From: Methanosarcina baikalica | GTDB lineage: Archaea; Halobacteriota; Methanosarcinia; Methanosarcinales; Methanosarcinaceae | DNA length: 64,000 nt | Assembly: GCF_031461075.1 (NCBI RefSeq) | Contig: NZ_JAVKPK010000006.1 | Span: 1-64,000, forward strand | Reading direction: 5' to 3' | Part shown: piece after piece, positions 27,281 to 35,117 of the stretch | Layout of the letters: each line of letters starts with the position of its first letter | Numbering within the stretch: position 1 is the first letter of the stretch | The notes under the pieces: model-generated | Database searches by the model: none | What the model was told of the DNA's origin: nothing | What the model saw: the letters and a program-made list of their open reading frames with translations, nothing else | Made by a program: the position numbers and the translations under genes

Positions 27281-27363
27281 TCGACAAGTCCCAGGAAAGG
27301 GTCACAGGCACAGTTAAAGTCAGGATCTACAAAGGTGCCCTCACAATCCTAGCCCGCTTCTCC
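27278..27363 (+). pseudogene. Duplicated fragment of argG
   Basis: This stretch matches argG 17648-17733 at about 75 of 84 positions and encodes VDKSQERVTGTVKV then RIYKGALTILARFS. Differences are mostly third-position or conservative (K to R, L to I). It therefore looks like a diverged homologous copy rather than a recent copy of the local gene. There is no start and no continuing frame. It begins exactly at the end of island repeat 8. Confidence 0.85.
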
Positions 27364-27670
27364 AGTTACTTTTTTCCCAGCAATCAAAAGGTAAACCTGC
27401 CTTAACATTCTATCGCTTGCAAAACAGAGTTTTCTTGGAAAAACCCTGATTTTTCTGAAAAAATAAGAAATGTATATATATTTTGCTTCAGTTAGTAAGA
27501 CTCAAAAATATTAATTTCATACTACTGCTTGAAAAATCAGGTTCCTTGTTTTTTCCTGTAAAGTGGGGGATTAACCCCCTTATCTTTAAGAGTCAGAGGA
27601 ACCTCAAGTTATACTGATCATGATTTATCTCCACCAAAATGTCTGTTAAGATTCCAGAAGGTGAGCGAAA

Positions 27671-28492
27671 ATGAGTGAAATTGACTGGGATTCTCTCGAA
27701 GGTGCCGAAAGGTATGACCGGAACTGTGATCATCAGTTCCAGAAAGGACATGTACTGATAGAAATGATGGGAATAAAAAAAGGGGATTTCGTGCTTGATG
27801 TTGGCTGCGGAACCGGGCGGCAGGCCCTGAACGTCGCTGAAATTATTGGACCGGCTGGCCAGCTCACGGGGATCGATCCTTCTTCATATCGCATTGAGCT
27901 TGCACGAAAAAAGTTTGACGGAGATTTCTCCGGCAATGTCCATTTTCTGGTAGGACAGGCTGAAGATCTCAGAGACGTACCGGATAACTCGATAAACCAT
28001 GCATATTTCTGCTCCTCATTCCACTGGGTTGATGATAAGAAAACCGCCCTTAATGAAATATATCGGGTGCTCCGGCCAGGGGGCATGGTTGGCATGACAA
28101 CACTTGACAGAGACAGCCCCAACACGATGGGGGCACTTGTAGACCCCATTCTCGCAAAATATGACATCGAAAGGCGCCATGAATGGCACAGGGGTATGAA
28201 AAAAGTAACTTCACCGGAACTCCACGAGCTGCTTTCAGGAGCCGGCTTTACCAGCATCTCAATAAAGCCAAGGGCCGTCCCATGGAAGTATAATTCTCCA
28301 GAAGAGTTTTTGCAGCACCTAGAAGAGAAGGACAGCCCCGAGGGAGTGTTGAAGGGCATTCCTGACGAGATCAGAGAAAAGATGAGAAAGGAAATTACCG
28401 AAGAATTCAGGAAAGTCCAGACTCTGGAAGGCACTGGTTTTGGGAATATTACGCTGTTTGCAATTGCAACAAAAGCGAAAGAAGAGATGTGA
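27671..28492 (+). CDS. Class I SAM-dependent methyltransferase
   Basis: The 273-residue protein starts at ATG 27671 behind AAGGTGAG. SAM motif I is FVLDVGCGTGRQAL (about residues 41-54), motif II LTGIDPS, motif III HFLVGQAEDL, and post-motif YRVLRPGGMVGMTT, typical of UbiE/Methyltransf_11 enzymes. The C-terminal part (about 160-270) is a substrate-recognition region with no family I can name. It is a small-molecule methyltransferase with unknown substrate. It is the second methyltransferase of the island and shares a module with the argG fragment. Confidence 0.88.
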   Translation: MSEIDWDSLEGAERYDRNCDHQFQKGHVLIEMMGIKKGDFVLDVGCGTGRQALNVAEIIGPAGQLTGIDPSSYRIELARKKFDGDFSGNVHFLVGQAEDLRDVPDNSINHAYFCSSFHWVDDKKTALNEIYRVLRPGGMVGMTTLDRDSPNTMGALVDPILAKYDIERRHEWHRGMKKVTSPELHELLSGAGFTSISIKPRAVPWKYNSPEEFLQHLEEKDSPEGVLKGIPDEIREKMRKEITEEFRKVQTLEGTGFGNITLFAIATKAKEEM

Positions 28493-28542
28493 AGGATATA
28501 AAATCAATAAACAGGGATATTTTTCAAGGTTTTTCAAGGTTT

Positions 28543-28677
28543 AGAGCTTATCCGAAAAGTAGTTACCTACTATAACTTTTACAATATTCAATATTCAAAA
28601 CCGGAATGGATGCTCTTATATTATAGACCTTTTGTGACTTTTCAACATGCATTACCGACTTTTCGGATAGGCTCTTA
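28543..28677. mobile_element. Short inverted-repeat element, GAGCYTATCC family
   Basis: The ends are AGAGCTTATCCGAAAAGT and, inverted, AGAGCCTATCCGAAAAGT; the ~135-bp interior has no ORF. The same ends bound the 404-bp element at 57566-57969. Confidence 0.75.
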
Positions 28678-28719
28678 ATGAAGGCTTTCCTTGACCCTTA
28701 ATTCACTTTAAAAACGTCG

Positions 28720-28883
28720 CTTTTATCAGAAATACCTCCCCCAGAGGAAGAGAATCGCTTAATCTAAAGAAGCCCTGCAAAGAGCTCCTTATAAATATGC
28801 AAAAATCACGGGTTTTTCAATTTCACTTTTCTTAACAAACGTATTCGGGGAAGATTTAAACAGACCGCCGGCAGGAAAAATAT
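28720..28883 (+). repeat. Island repeat, copy 9
   Basis: Near-complete copy. Its terminal AAAAATATA is interrupted by the element at 28884. Confidence 0.9.
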
Positions 28884-29013
28884 AAGCTTATCCCATAACT
28901 CAAAACTTCTTCTCCGAATCTCTAATTCGGAATAACCAATGAGTTTCTAATTATGGAAAATAATTCTGAAACTGTTATTGATTTTGAGGATAGGCTGGGT
29001 TTGGTATAAGCTC
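28884..29013. mobile_element. Short inverted-repeat element inserted in island repeat
   Basis: AAGCTTATCCCATAACTC at the left and TTTGGTATAAGCTC at the right form imperfect inverted ends. The insertion cuts the end of island repeat 9. Confidence 0.55.
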
Positions 29014-29115
29014 CGTAAATAGTCATGTTTGAAGTATTCTTTGTTTTAAAGATCTAAAATCCGTGAGTATAATAATGCCCACATGGTATCTGCTGTTATA
29101 ATACCGATCTTTTTA

Positions 29116-29466
29116 TCAAAGAGCGTCGTTTCCGACTTCTGTCGTGCGTATTCTTATTACATTCTCCAGTGGTAGCACGAATATCTTGCCGCTTCCGATA
29201 TAGCCGTCTTTATCTTTTGATCCTTTTTCTATTGCTTCAATTGTCGTTTGCAGAACATCATCTTTCACCGCAATTTCAATTTTGATTTTATCAAGCAGGT
29301 TTACGTCGTATTTATCAGTTTTAATTCTATCAATATCCAGATGTCCTCCTTGGGCACCATATCCAGAAACAGATGACACTGTCAGTCCGTGTGCTCCAAT
29401 TTTTTGAAGCTCTTTTTTGACACTTTCTAGCTTTTCCGGTCTTATCATTGCGATTACATATTTCAT
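29116..29466 (-). CDS. P-II family nitrogen-regulatory-type protein
   Basis: P-II proteins sense 2-oxoglutarate and adenylates and bind target enzymes or transporters. From the ATG at 29466 the protein begins MKYVIAMIRPEKL, the family start; the upstream ATG at 29478 is less likely. The length of about 116 residues is normal. The T-loop region is GYGAQGGHLDIDRIKTDKY, with no GlnB-type Tyr at the uridylylation position, followed by KIKIEIAVKDD and GYIGSGKIFVLP. No amtB, nif or glnA gene is nearby, so it is an orphan P-II in the island; its target is unknown. Confidence 0.9.
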   Translation of the reverse strand: MKYVIAMIRPEKLESVKKELQKIGAHGLTVSSVSGYGAQGGHLDIDRIKTDKYDVNLLDKIKIEIAVKDDVLQTTIEAIEKGSKDKDGYIGSGKIFVLPLENVIRIRTTEVGNDAL

Positions 29467-29667
29467 TTTTATCATCACTCAGCATCCGATTTCCTGTTTT
29501 ATTCTATTTATAGTCTTCATATTAAAAATTAAACGATCTCTCAGAAAATTATTAATGATGTCAGTAATTTAAAGGTATTTGAGTACAAGCTTATCCAAAA
29601 ACCAATCTTATTTTCAAACTATACATATAAAAAATTATTTATCAGTTCACACCTTTAAATCAAAGCT
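29467..29667. other. Spacer upstream of the P-II gene
   Basis: Contains a single element-end sequence (AAGCTTATCCAAAAACCAAT) near 29588, without a matching right end. No gene is seen. Confidence 0.4.
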
Positions 29668-29862
29668 GCGCTGGCGCACCCCGCTGCAAGCAACGGGGTA
29701 TGTTCGCGCCCCCGCTCCAAATTCCGTTAAAGAAGACAATAACCCTAAATAATTTAGTTTGAGCAGAAGTTAACAGCCAAAAATGGAATTGATAAATCAT
29801 ATTATCAACGGTTACCGGGGAAGTTTCCATCCCCGCAGCAAGCTAGCGGGGTATTCGACTGA
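29668..29862 (+). mobile_element. Hairpin-ended non-autonomous element (IS200/IS605-like), copy A
   Basis: The left end has the hairpin GCGC-ACCCCG...CGGGGT-GCGC, and the right end the stem CCCCGC/GCGGGG followed by TATTCGACTGA. A copy about 90% identical over ~200 bp lies inverted at 57356-57555. Subterminal hairpins without terminal inverted repeats are typical of IS200/IS605 derivatives (inference). No transposase is inside. Confidence 0.65.
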
Positions 29863-30103
29863 AATTAACTCAATTTCTGAAACCAGATTTAAAGAGAATA
29901 ATAGTTCTTCTGGTAATACTGAGCCCACTTATAAAATTTATCTTTGTAGATTTTTAGGTTTAAGTATCACAGGCAGATCAGATTATAAAAATTGTGACGA
30001 ATTATTATTGCTTACAAATGTAGGAATGGATAATTACAGTTATTGTTATTATGCAACTGAAGAGGATATACTTCGCTCCGGAAAAATTAAAATATTAAAG
30101 TAA
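29783..30103 (+). CDS. Chimeric hypothetical ORF partly inside the hairpin element
   Basis: The 106-codon frame takes its first ~27 codons from the right part of the hairpin element and the remainder from unique DNA (ending ATEEDILRSGKIKILK). The unique part looks protein-like (YKIYLCRFLGLSITGRSDY) but is not recognised. It may be a gene truncated by the insertion, with the element supplying an accidental start. No ribosome site is visible. Confidence 0.3.
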   Translation: MELINHIINGYRGSFHPRSKLAGYSTEINSISETRFKENNSSSGNTEPTYKIYLCRFLGLSITGRSDYKNCDELLLLTNVGMDNYSYCYYATEEDILRSGKIKILK

Positions 30104-30127
30104 CTCTGGAAAAGCTCAACAAATATA

Positions 30128-30172
30128 TTAAGTGGATCTTAAGGTAGACCGCCAGCAGGAAAAATATATTTG
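30128..30172 (+). repeat. Island repeat, copy 9b (3' end only)
   Basis: Contains CTTAAGGTAGACCGCCAGCA followed by GGAAAAATATATTT. It is cut immediately afterwards by the inverted-repeat element at 30173. Confidence 0.6.
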
Positions 30173-30304
30173 GAGCTTATCCCAAAACCAATTTAGATCT
30201 TCAGATTAATAAAATTTCAGAACCATTTTTCATAATAGGAAACTTGATTGATAATTCGGAATTTGAAAATTAAGAGATTTGTTTTGAGTTTTGGGATCAG
30301 CTCT
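30173..30304. mobile_element. Short inverted-repeat element, GAGCTTATCC family
   Basis: The left end GGAGCTTATCCCAAAACC and the right end TTTTGGGATCAGCTC (inverted) enclose about 100 bp of non-coding DNA. It is inserted at the end of an island repeat. Confidence 0.65.
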
Positions 30305-30344
30305 ATGAATATAGCTAAAAATGTAAAGCGATTAGTTAACAACG

Positions 30345-30395
30345 GTTATCGGCGTAGTCGTCCATCCCGCAGCAAGCTGCGGGGTATTCGACTGA
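30345..30395 (+). repeat. Right-end hairpin remnant of the IS200/IS605-like element
   Basis: CCCGCAGCAAGCTGCGGG followed by TATTCGACTGA matches the right end of the elements at 29668 and 57356. The rest of the element is missing. Confidence 0.6.
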
Positions 30396-30478
30396 GATAA
30401 CCACTGTGATTCCTCCAGACAGGCATTATACGAGTCAGAAGAACACAGTCATTGCGTTCATTAAACTTGCTCAAAATG

Positions 30479-30808
30479 TTACTCTGCATCGCATATGTTA
30501 CATTCTTCGCAATTGTCACAGGTGCCAGAGTCAGCATTTTGTATTATGAAATTTTTACCTGTTCTGTCAACCACGAAATCAATACTACCATCAGAAAAGC
30601 CGGCCGCCACGTCTGGTGACATGACGATTTTAATACCATTACTGTCCGTGATTACATCATATTCATTTATATTATCAGCAACTGCTAATCCATATTTAAC
30701 ATCTGCACTTGATCCAGTTATATAGATCCGTATCGCTGGTTGCGCGATCCCTTCTATGTCTAATAAATATTTAAGCTCTGCAGCAGCTCTGTTTGTTATT
30801 TCTATCAT
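30479..30808 (-). CDS. HesB/IscA-like (A-type carrier fold) protein
   Basis: From the ATG at 30808, chosen for GGGGGT 8 nt upstream, the protein is 109 residues. The core MIEITNRAAAELKYLL, then IRIYITGSSADVKYGLAV, SPDVAAGFSDGSIDFV and NFIIQNAD follows the A-type iron-sulfur carrier fold. The usual ligand Cys near the first strand is absent, and the terminal CGxC is replaced by a cysteine cluster CDNCEECNIC. Cluster binding is therefore likely but by a non-standard set of ligands. No other Fe-S assembly genes are adjacent. It is a single-gene island module. Confidence 0.78.
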   Translation of the reverse strand: MIEITNRAAAELKYLLDIEGIAQPAIRIYITGSSADVKYGLAVADNINEYDVITDSNGIKIVMSPDVAAGFSDGSIDFVVDRTGKNFIIQNADSGTCDNCEECNICDAE

Positions 30809-30922
30809 TTGTATACCCCCAATTTCCATATCTAAATTGCCAATCTCTTATCATACATAAATTGGTAATTTTTTATATATAAAATTATTGAAGCTATTAT
30901 ATAAATATCCGGTTTTGTAATT

Positions 30923-31049
30923 GAGTTTATCCAAAACCAATTTTGTTACTACACCTGTATGAGTCTTCAGACTCACTTCATAATCTGAAGCTCGATTTAT
31001 TGTCCATAATTTGATATTTAATAAACAATTTTGATTTTGGGATCAGCTC
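30923..31049. mobile_element. Short inverted-repeat element, GAGCTTATCC family
   Basis: GAGTTTATCCAAAACCAATT at the left and ATTTTGGGATCAGCTC at the right (inverted) enclose ~95 bp, including an inner hairpin GAGTCTTCAGACTC. Confidence 0.6.
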
Positions 31050-31149
31050 GTAAATTGAGTTAGTGATGAGAAAAGATTTTCATATCGTATTCGGCGGTCC
31101 AATTTCTTAAAATTCATTAGATTCAGAATCAGTTAACAGTTTCACCATA

Positions 31150-31334
31150 ATCTGAAAACAGCACTCCAAAAGAAAAGAATCGCTTAGATAAAAAGAAGCT
31201 CCGCAAAATGCTCCTTCTAAAGCTGCAAAAATCACAGGTTTCTGGTTCTTATTTCTTAACCTTTTCTTTAACAAATCTATTCGGGGAAGATTTAGCAGAC
31301 CACTGACAGAAAAAATATATTTTAACTTAATTGA
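31150..31334 (+). repeat. Island repeat, copy 10
   Basis: Near-complete. The middle reads TGGTTCTTATTTCTTAACC, a variant shared with copy 11. It ends GAAAAAATATATTTTAACTT. Confidence 0.88.
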
Positions 31335-31435
31335 AAAAGGGGAAATACTGTCGGTTTGTATTTGAGATCCCGCTTTCGGATATATTCTAAAATCAGGATA
31401 CACACGAAAAACAAGTGGTTGAACCCAGAGAAGTC

Positions 31436-31660
31436 TTACTTCAAAAGAGCTTCGGATTCTTCCACAGTCAGTCCTGAAGCTTTTATCAAATTCCTTAAAA
31501 GGCCCGGCTTCAGTTCTTTGTGCTTCGGGACAGTCAGCGTAACTTTTGAACCTTCTTTTCTCAGAACAACGTGACTTCCTACCTGCCGGTGAGGGAGCCA
31601 GCCAACTTTGGAAAAGGCTTTAATTGCCTGCATCCCGGAAATTACAGGAAGTCCAGACAT
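31436..31660 (-). CDS. hicA: HicA-type toxin
   Basis: HicA is a small double-stranded-RNA-binding-fold mRNA endonuclease. The 74-residue protein keeps the active-site pattern VGSHVVLRK (His near residue 29) and the following VTLTVPKHKELKPGLLRNLIKASG. It starts immediately at the last base of the hicB stop on the minus strand, so translation is coupled. It forms a toxin-antitoxin module with HicB, sitting between island repeats 10 and 11. No truncation is visible. Confidence 0.9.
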   Translation of the reverse strand: MSGLPVISGMQAIKAFSKVGWLPHRQVGSHVVLRKEGSKVTLTVPKHKELKPGLLRNLIKASGLTVEESEALLK

Positions 31661-31879
31661 TCAAGCAACCACATCAACTACTCTGCAGGAGGATTTCCCA
31701 ATGCATTCCTGCAGTTCGTCTTCTGCCAGAGATTCCAGGGAGGCTTGAATCGCTTCTTTAATATTTTCAATAGCTTCTTCTACTGTATCTCCCTGAGAAA
31801 AACAGCCTGGCAAACCTGGGCAGCTGGCAACAAATCCCCCAATTTCTTCATCTTCCTCAAGGATAATTTTGAACCGCAT
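31661..31879 (-). CDS. hicB: HicB-type antitoxin (short form)
   Basis: The 72-residue protein has the HicB partial RNase-H-like fold: MRFKIILEEDEEIGGFVASC, then PGLPGCFSQGDTVEEAIENI and KEAIQASLESL. It lacks the C-terminal DNA-binding domain of longer HicB proteins, so autorepression, if any, would differ. It lies upstream of hicA and abuts it with no gap. It neutralises HicA by direct binding (family knowledge). Confidence 0.9.
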   Translation of the reverse strand: MRFKIILEEDEEIGGFVASCPGLPGCFSQGDTVEEAIENIKEAIQASLESLAEDELQECIGKSSCRVVDVVA

Positions 31880-31980
31880 AAGACCGATTATAAGGCTTTT
31901 TGCTTAAATTTGTATGGGTGAAAGGATTTAACATTTGGATAGATTACATGAAAACAGAATTCAGTTGACAGTTTTCACTT

Positions 31981-32170
31981 AAATCTGAAAGCCGCCCCCA
32001 AAAGAAAAGAATCACTTTAATCTATACAGCTCTGCAAAGTGCCCCTTCTAAATCTGCAAAAATCACGGGTTTTTGGTTCTTATTTCTTAACCCTTTTCTT
32101 AACAAACGTATTCGGGGAAGATTCAAGCAGACAGCCGGCAGAAAAAATATATTTTAACTGAATTGAATTG
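31981..32170 (+). repeat. Island repeat, copy 11
   Basis: Near-complete; shares the TGGTTCTTATTTCTTAACCC variant with copy 10. Its downstream flank (AGTAATTATAAATACCACAA) resembles that of copy 7. Confidence 0.9.
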
Positions 32171-32288
32171 AAACTAAAATTCAAGTTTCCATCCTTAGTA
32201 ATTATAAATACCACAACAGCAGATTAATATGCGGGTTACTATATAAAACGTTGAAAAATAATTATTTTGAAAAGGTTGGTGTAATAAT

Positions 32289-33350
32289 ATGAAAGGATTT
32301 GCAATGCTTAAAATTGGAAAAGTAGGCTGGATTGATACTGAAAGACCTTCAGCAGGTCCATATGATGCAATCGTGAGGCCTCTTGCGGTCGCGCCGTGTA
32401 CATCAGATATTCATACTGTCTGGGAAGGTGCGCTTGGAGACCGCAAAAACATGATTTTAGGACACGAAGCTGTAGGTGTTATAGAAGAAATCGGATCAGA
32501 GGTCAAAGACTTCAAACCAGGCGATAAAGTAATTGTTCCTGCAATTACACCTGACTGGCGATCCATGGAGGCACAGGATGGAATGCCTATGCACTCAAAT
32601 GGAATGCTTTCTGGATGGAAGTTTTCAAACTTCAAAAGTGGAGTCTTTGCAGAATGTTTCCATGTAAATGATGCAGATATGAATTTAGCTTTACTTCCAA
32701 AAGGAATGCCCCTTGAACAAGCTGTCATGCTATCAGATATGGCAACTACTGGAATACAGGGTGCAGAAATGGCAAATATTAAAACGGGCTCTACAGTTGC
32801 AGTCATAGGAATTGGTCCTGTTGGTCTGATGGCAGTGGCAGGTGCGTCTATTCTTGGTGCAGGTAGGCTCATTGCAGTAGGAAGTCGAAAAGTCACTGTT
32901 GATCTTGCTCTGGAATATGGAGCATCTGAAACTATTGATTATAGAAAGGGTGGAGTTGTTGAACAGATTCTTGAAAAGACAAATGGAAAAGGTGTGGATT
33001 CTGTAATCATAGCAGGAGGAAATGAAAACACAATTTCAGATGCAGTCAAAATTGTAAAACCTGGGGGCACGGTATCAAACGTCAACTACTTCGGAACCGG
33101 AGATATACTTCCTATTCCACGTATTGAATGGGGGTCGGGTATGTCTCATAAAGATATACGTGGTGGCCTGACAACCGGAGGTCGTCTGAGAATGGAAAGA
33201 ATGGCAGACCTATGTACCTATGGAAGAATAAAACCAGAAAAAATGGTCACCCACGTATTCGAAGGATTCGACAAAATGGAAGAGGCTCTCATGCTCATGA
33301 AAGAAAAACCAAGAGATCTGATCAAACCTGTTGTTCTTCTGGATGAATAA
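32289..33350 (+). CDS. NADP-dependent secondary-alcohol (isopropanol) dehydrogenase
   Basis: The 353-residue zinc alcohol dehydrogenase matches the Thermoanaerobacter brockii type over its full length: MKGFAMLKIGKVGWI, PLAVAPCTSDIHTV (zinc Cys37), NMILGHEAVG (His59), LSDMATTG (Asp150), the Rossmann GIGPVGLMAVAG and the NADP-site GSRK. The enzyme interconverts secondary alcohols and ketones with NADP(H). In a methanogen it could allow use of 2-propanol as a reductant source or detoxify ketones (inference). ATG 32289 follows GGTTGGTG. It sits alone between island repeats 11 and 12; bacterial ancestry by transfer is likely. Confidence 0.95.
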   Translation: MKGFAMLKIGKVGWIDTERPSAGPYDAIVRPLAVAPCTSDIHTVWEGALGDRKNMILGHEAVGVIEEIGSEVKDFKPGDKVIVPAITPDWRSMEAQDGMPMHSNGMLSGWKFSNFKSGVFAECFHVNDADMNLALLPKGMPLEQAVMLSDMATTGIQGAEMANIKTGSTVAVIGIGPVGLMAVAGASILGAGRLIAVGSRKVTVDLALEYGASETIDYRKGGVVEQILEKTNGKGVDSVIIAGGNENTISDAVKIVKPGGTVSNVNYFGTGDILPIPRIEWGSGMSHKDIRGGLTTGGRLRMERMADLCTYGRIKPEKMVTHVFEGFDKMEEALMLMKEKPRDLIKPVVLLDE

Positions 33351-33889
33351 GCAAGTTAACTACCCCTCTCTAAACTCTTCACAAAGCTCAGAGTTTTGAG
33401 GAAGAGGTATTCTCGCCTTATGGGATAAAGGATTGATCGGAAGGATTGGTCAGATAGATAGGATAGAGTCGTAAAAGTAGCTAATAGTTAGCCATCGTAA
33501 AATTTTCAGCGCCAAATTTGGAACTTCATTAATATACTCCAATTTTGGGAGGATTTTTCTAAAATGACTCATTCCTTTCATCCTTTTCTTTCAACTTTTC
33601 ATTCTTCATACCTATTTTTAGGAGTTTATCGATAGCCTCAGCTACTCAATGTACATAATTTTTATATTGACCACAATTGCATTTATTATTGCTTATATGT
33701 TCATTTTAGGAAGTCCCCAATATTTTGCTCTTTGCAATTATCAACGGAGGTTAAGAATTCCTCATTTTCGGCGGTTTAAAATTCTCCAATCCTCAATCCT
33801 TGAGAAAAGTTCGAGGATTGTGAATCATGCTGAAAACAGAGGTTTCTGATAACTATTATTAGTCCATCATTCGCCTAAAAAACTTCGTT
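33351..33889. other. Spacer downstream of the alcohol dehydrogenase
   Basis: A 66-codon frame at 33649-33849 starts with a hydrophobic segment but lacks a ribosome site and family match. CAATCCTCAATCCTTGAG/GAGGATTG near 33787-33820 can form a hairpin. Nothing else is supported. Confidence 0.4.
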
Positions 33890-34060
33890 TGAATCCGAAA
33901 ATCCCTTCCAGGAGAGAAAGAACCGCTTAATCTAAAGAAGCCCTGCAAAGTGTCCCTAAATCTGAAAAAATGACAGATTTTTCAATTTCACTTTTCTTAA
34001 CAAACATTTTTGGGGAAGATTTCAGCAAACCGTCGGCATGAAAAAATTTTTCGAACTAAC
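33890..34060 (+). repeat. Island repeat, copy 12 (diverged)
   Basis: Last and most diverged copy: AGAACCGCTTAATCTAAAGA, GCCCTGCAAAGTG, CTTTTCTTAACAAACATT and GCAAACCGTCGGCATG. Confidence 0.8.
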
Positions 34061-34091
34061 CAAAAGCCGGTTTGCCTTGAACCTTACAGTA

Positions 34092-34283
34092 TTATAGATT
34101 TTCTTCACAATAGGAAGTAGAGAGATTCTCAGAGGTTGCATACCCACCGTTTCCGACCCAGATATTTAACGACCTGCAGACCTCGTCTGAGGGCAGCTCA
34201 GAGACAATTAATGATTTTTCTTTTAATATCTCGACTCTGGCTGTTATCTTACCAACTGTCTTCAACTGTCTTTTTTGCGCCAA
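34092..34283 (-). pseudogene. Fragment of a PGF-pre-PGF-domain surface protein
   Basis: The 63-codon frame reads KTVGKITARVEILKEKS, LPSDEVCRSLNIWVGNGGYA and TSENLS, the signature of the PGF-pre-PGF domain found near the C terminus of archaeal surface proteins. The upstream domains and the terminal anchor are missing, so it is a remnant. It lies just outside the last island repeat. Confidence 0.65.
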
Positions 34284-34747
34284 AATTCACATAACCAATA
34301 TAGGTTGCATTTATAGATTCACGTATATCTGCCTTTTGTTCCTGTAATCTCAAGCCCACTAATTTCCACGTCATCTGCTTGAAGGGAAAGCACATGCTTA
34401 AGCTTGGATTGAGTACAAAATACGAAAAATACGAGTAACTGAAGTTATGGTCGATACACCGAACAGTTGCATGTTATAAATCTAGTTTTAGTCCTAATTG
34501 TGTTAAAAAGTGTACTTAATTCGTGCGTTGACTAACAGTTTATTGAAAATACGGAATAAGTTCTAAATTTTGTAGAATTTTCTAAATAATTGATAAATGA
34601 AGGAAAAAATTAAATTTCAATGCGCCTGACAAGCTACTCATCAGGCAAGACTATACGAAAAAAATAAACTGACTATGATATTATTTGTCTATCACCCCTA
34701 GCTGCACCATATATCTTGAACCAACACTCACTTTGTAAAAGCTGCCG
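34284..34747. other. Intergenic spacer
   Basis: A+T-rich, without a supported gene. CGCCTGACAAGC/ACTCATCAGGC near 34622-34645 can form a small hairpin. Confidence 0.4.
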
Positions 34748-34903
34748 TCATAAGAAGAACGCGAGAATTGCAAGTATAATAAAAATTATAACGAGCCACT
34801 TTGCAATCTCCATAGAGAAACCGGCAATCCCCCGTGCGCCCAGTACATATGCAATCAGTGCTAGTATTAGAAAAACTACAGCGAGCCCTATCAAATCCGC
34901 TAT
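34748..34903 (-). CDS. DUF1328-type small membrane protein, non-canonical start
   Basis: The 51-codon frame encodes two membrane segments: DLIGLAVVFLILALIAYVLG and, after ARGIAGFSMEIAK, WLVIIFIILAILAFFL. This matches the DUF1328 family of short two-TM peptides. The codon at the family start position is ATA (34901-34903), 8 nt after GGAGGAG. The only standard alternative is TTG at 34894, 17 nt away. The ATA may be a mutated ATG, or the peptide may start at TTG. The family function is unknown. Confidence 0.65.
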   Translation of the reverse strand: MADLIGLAVVFLILALIAYVLGARGIAGFSMEIAKWLVIIFIILAILAFFL

Positions 34904-35117
34904 GTTTCACTCCTCCAGTGATTATTTAACCAATAAATCAATTATTAAATTAAAGGTATTTATAATTTGACTGTCAAAGTAAGTTGCTTTCTCATAATAT
35001 ACATCCGTTTTTAATTGAAATCATCCTTTTCTACTCTATGCACCATTCGAGAAACTATAGATTGTATTTATCATTTGTATAAAAGAAAATTTGAAAGAAA
35101 TGATAATAAGGAAAAAG

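Noticed and set aside
27278..27363. attL/attR-type integration duplication at argG
   Set aside because: The duplicated part is internal to argG, not its exact 3' end, and no integrase is present, so site-specific integration is not supported.
22581..34060. A true integron with attC sites
   Set aside because: No integrase gene and no canonical GTTRRRY/RYYYAAC core pairs were found; only the array layout is integron-like.
22581..34060. CRISPR array
   Set aside because: The repeats are ~165 bp and separated by genes of hundreds to thousands of bases; no short regular repeat-spacer pattern occurs anywhere in the window.
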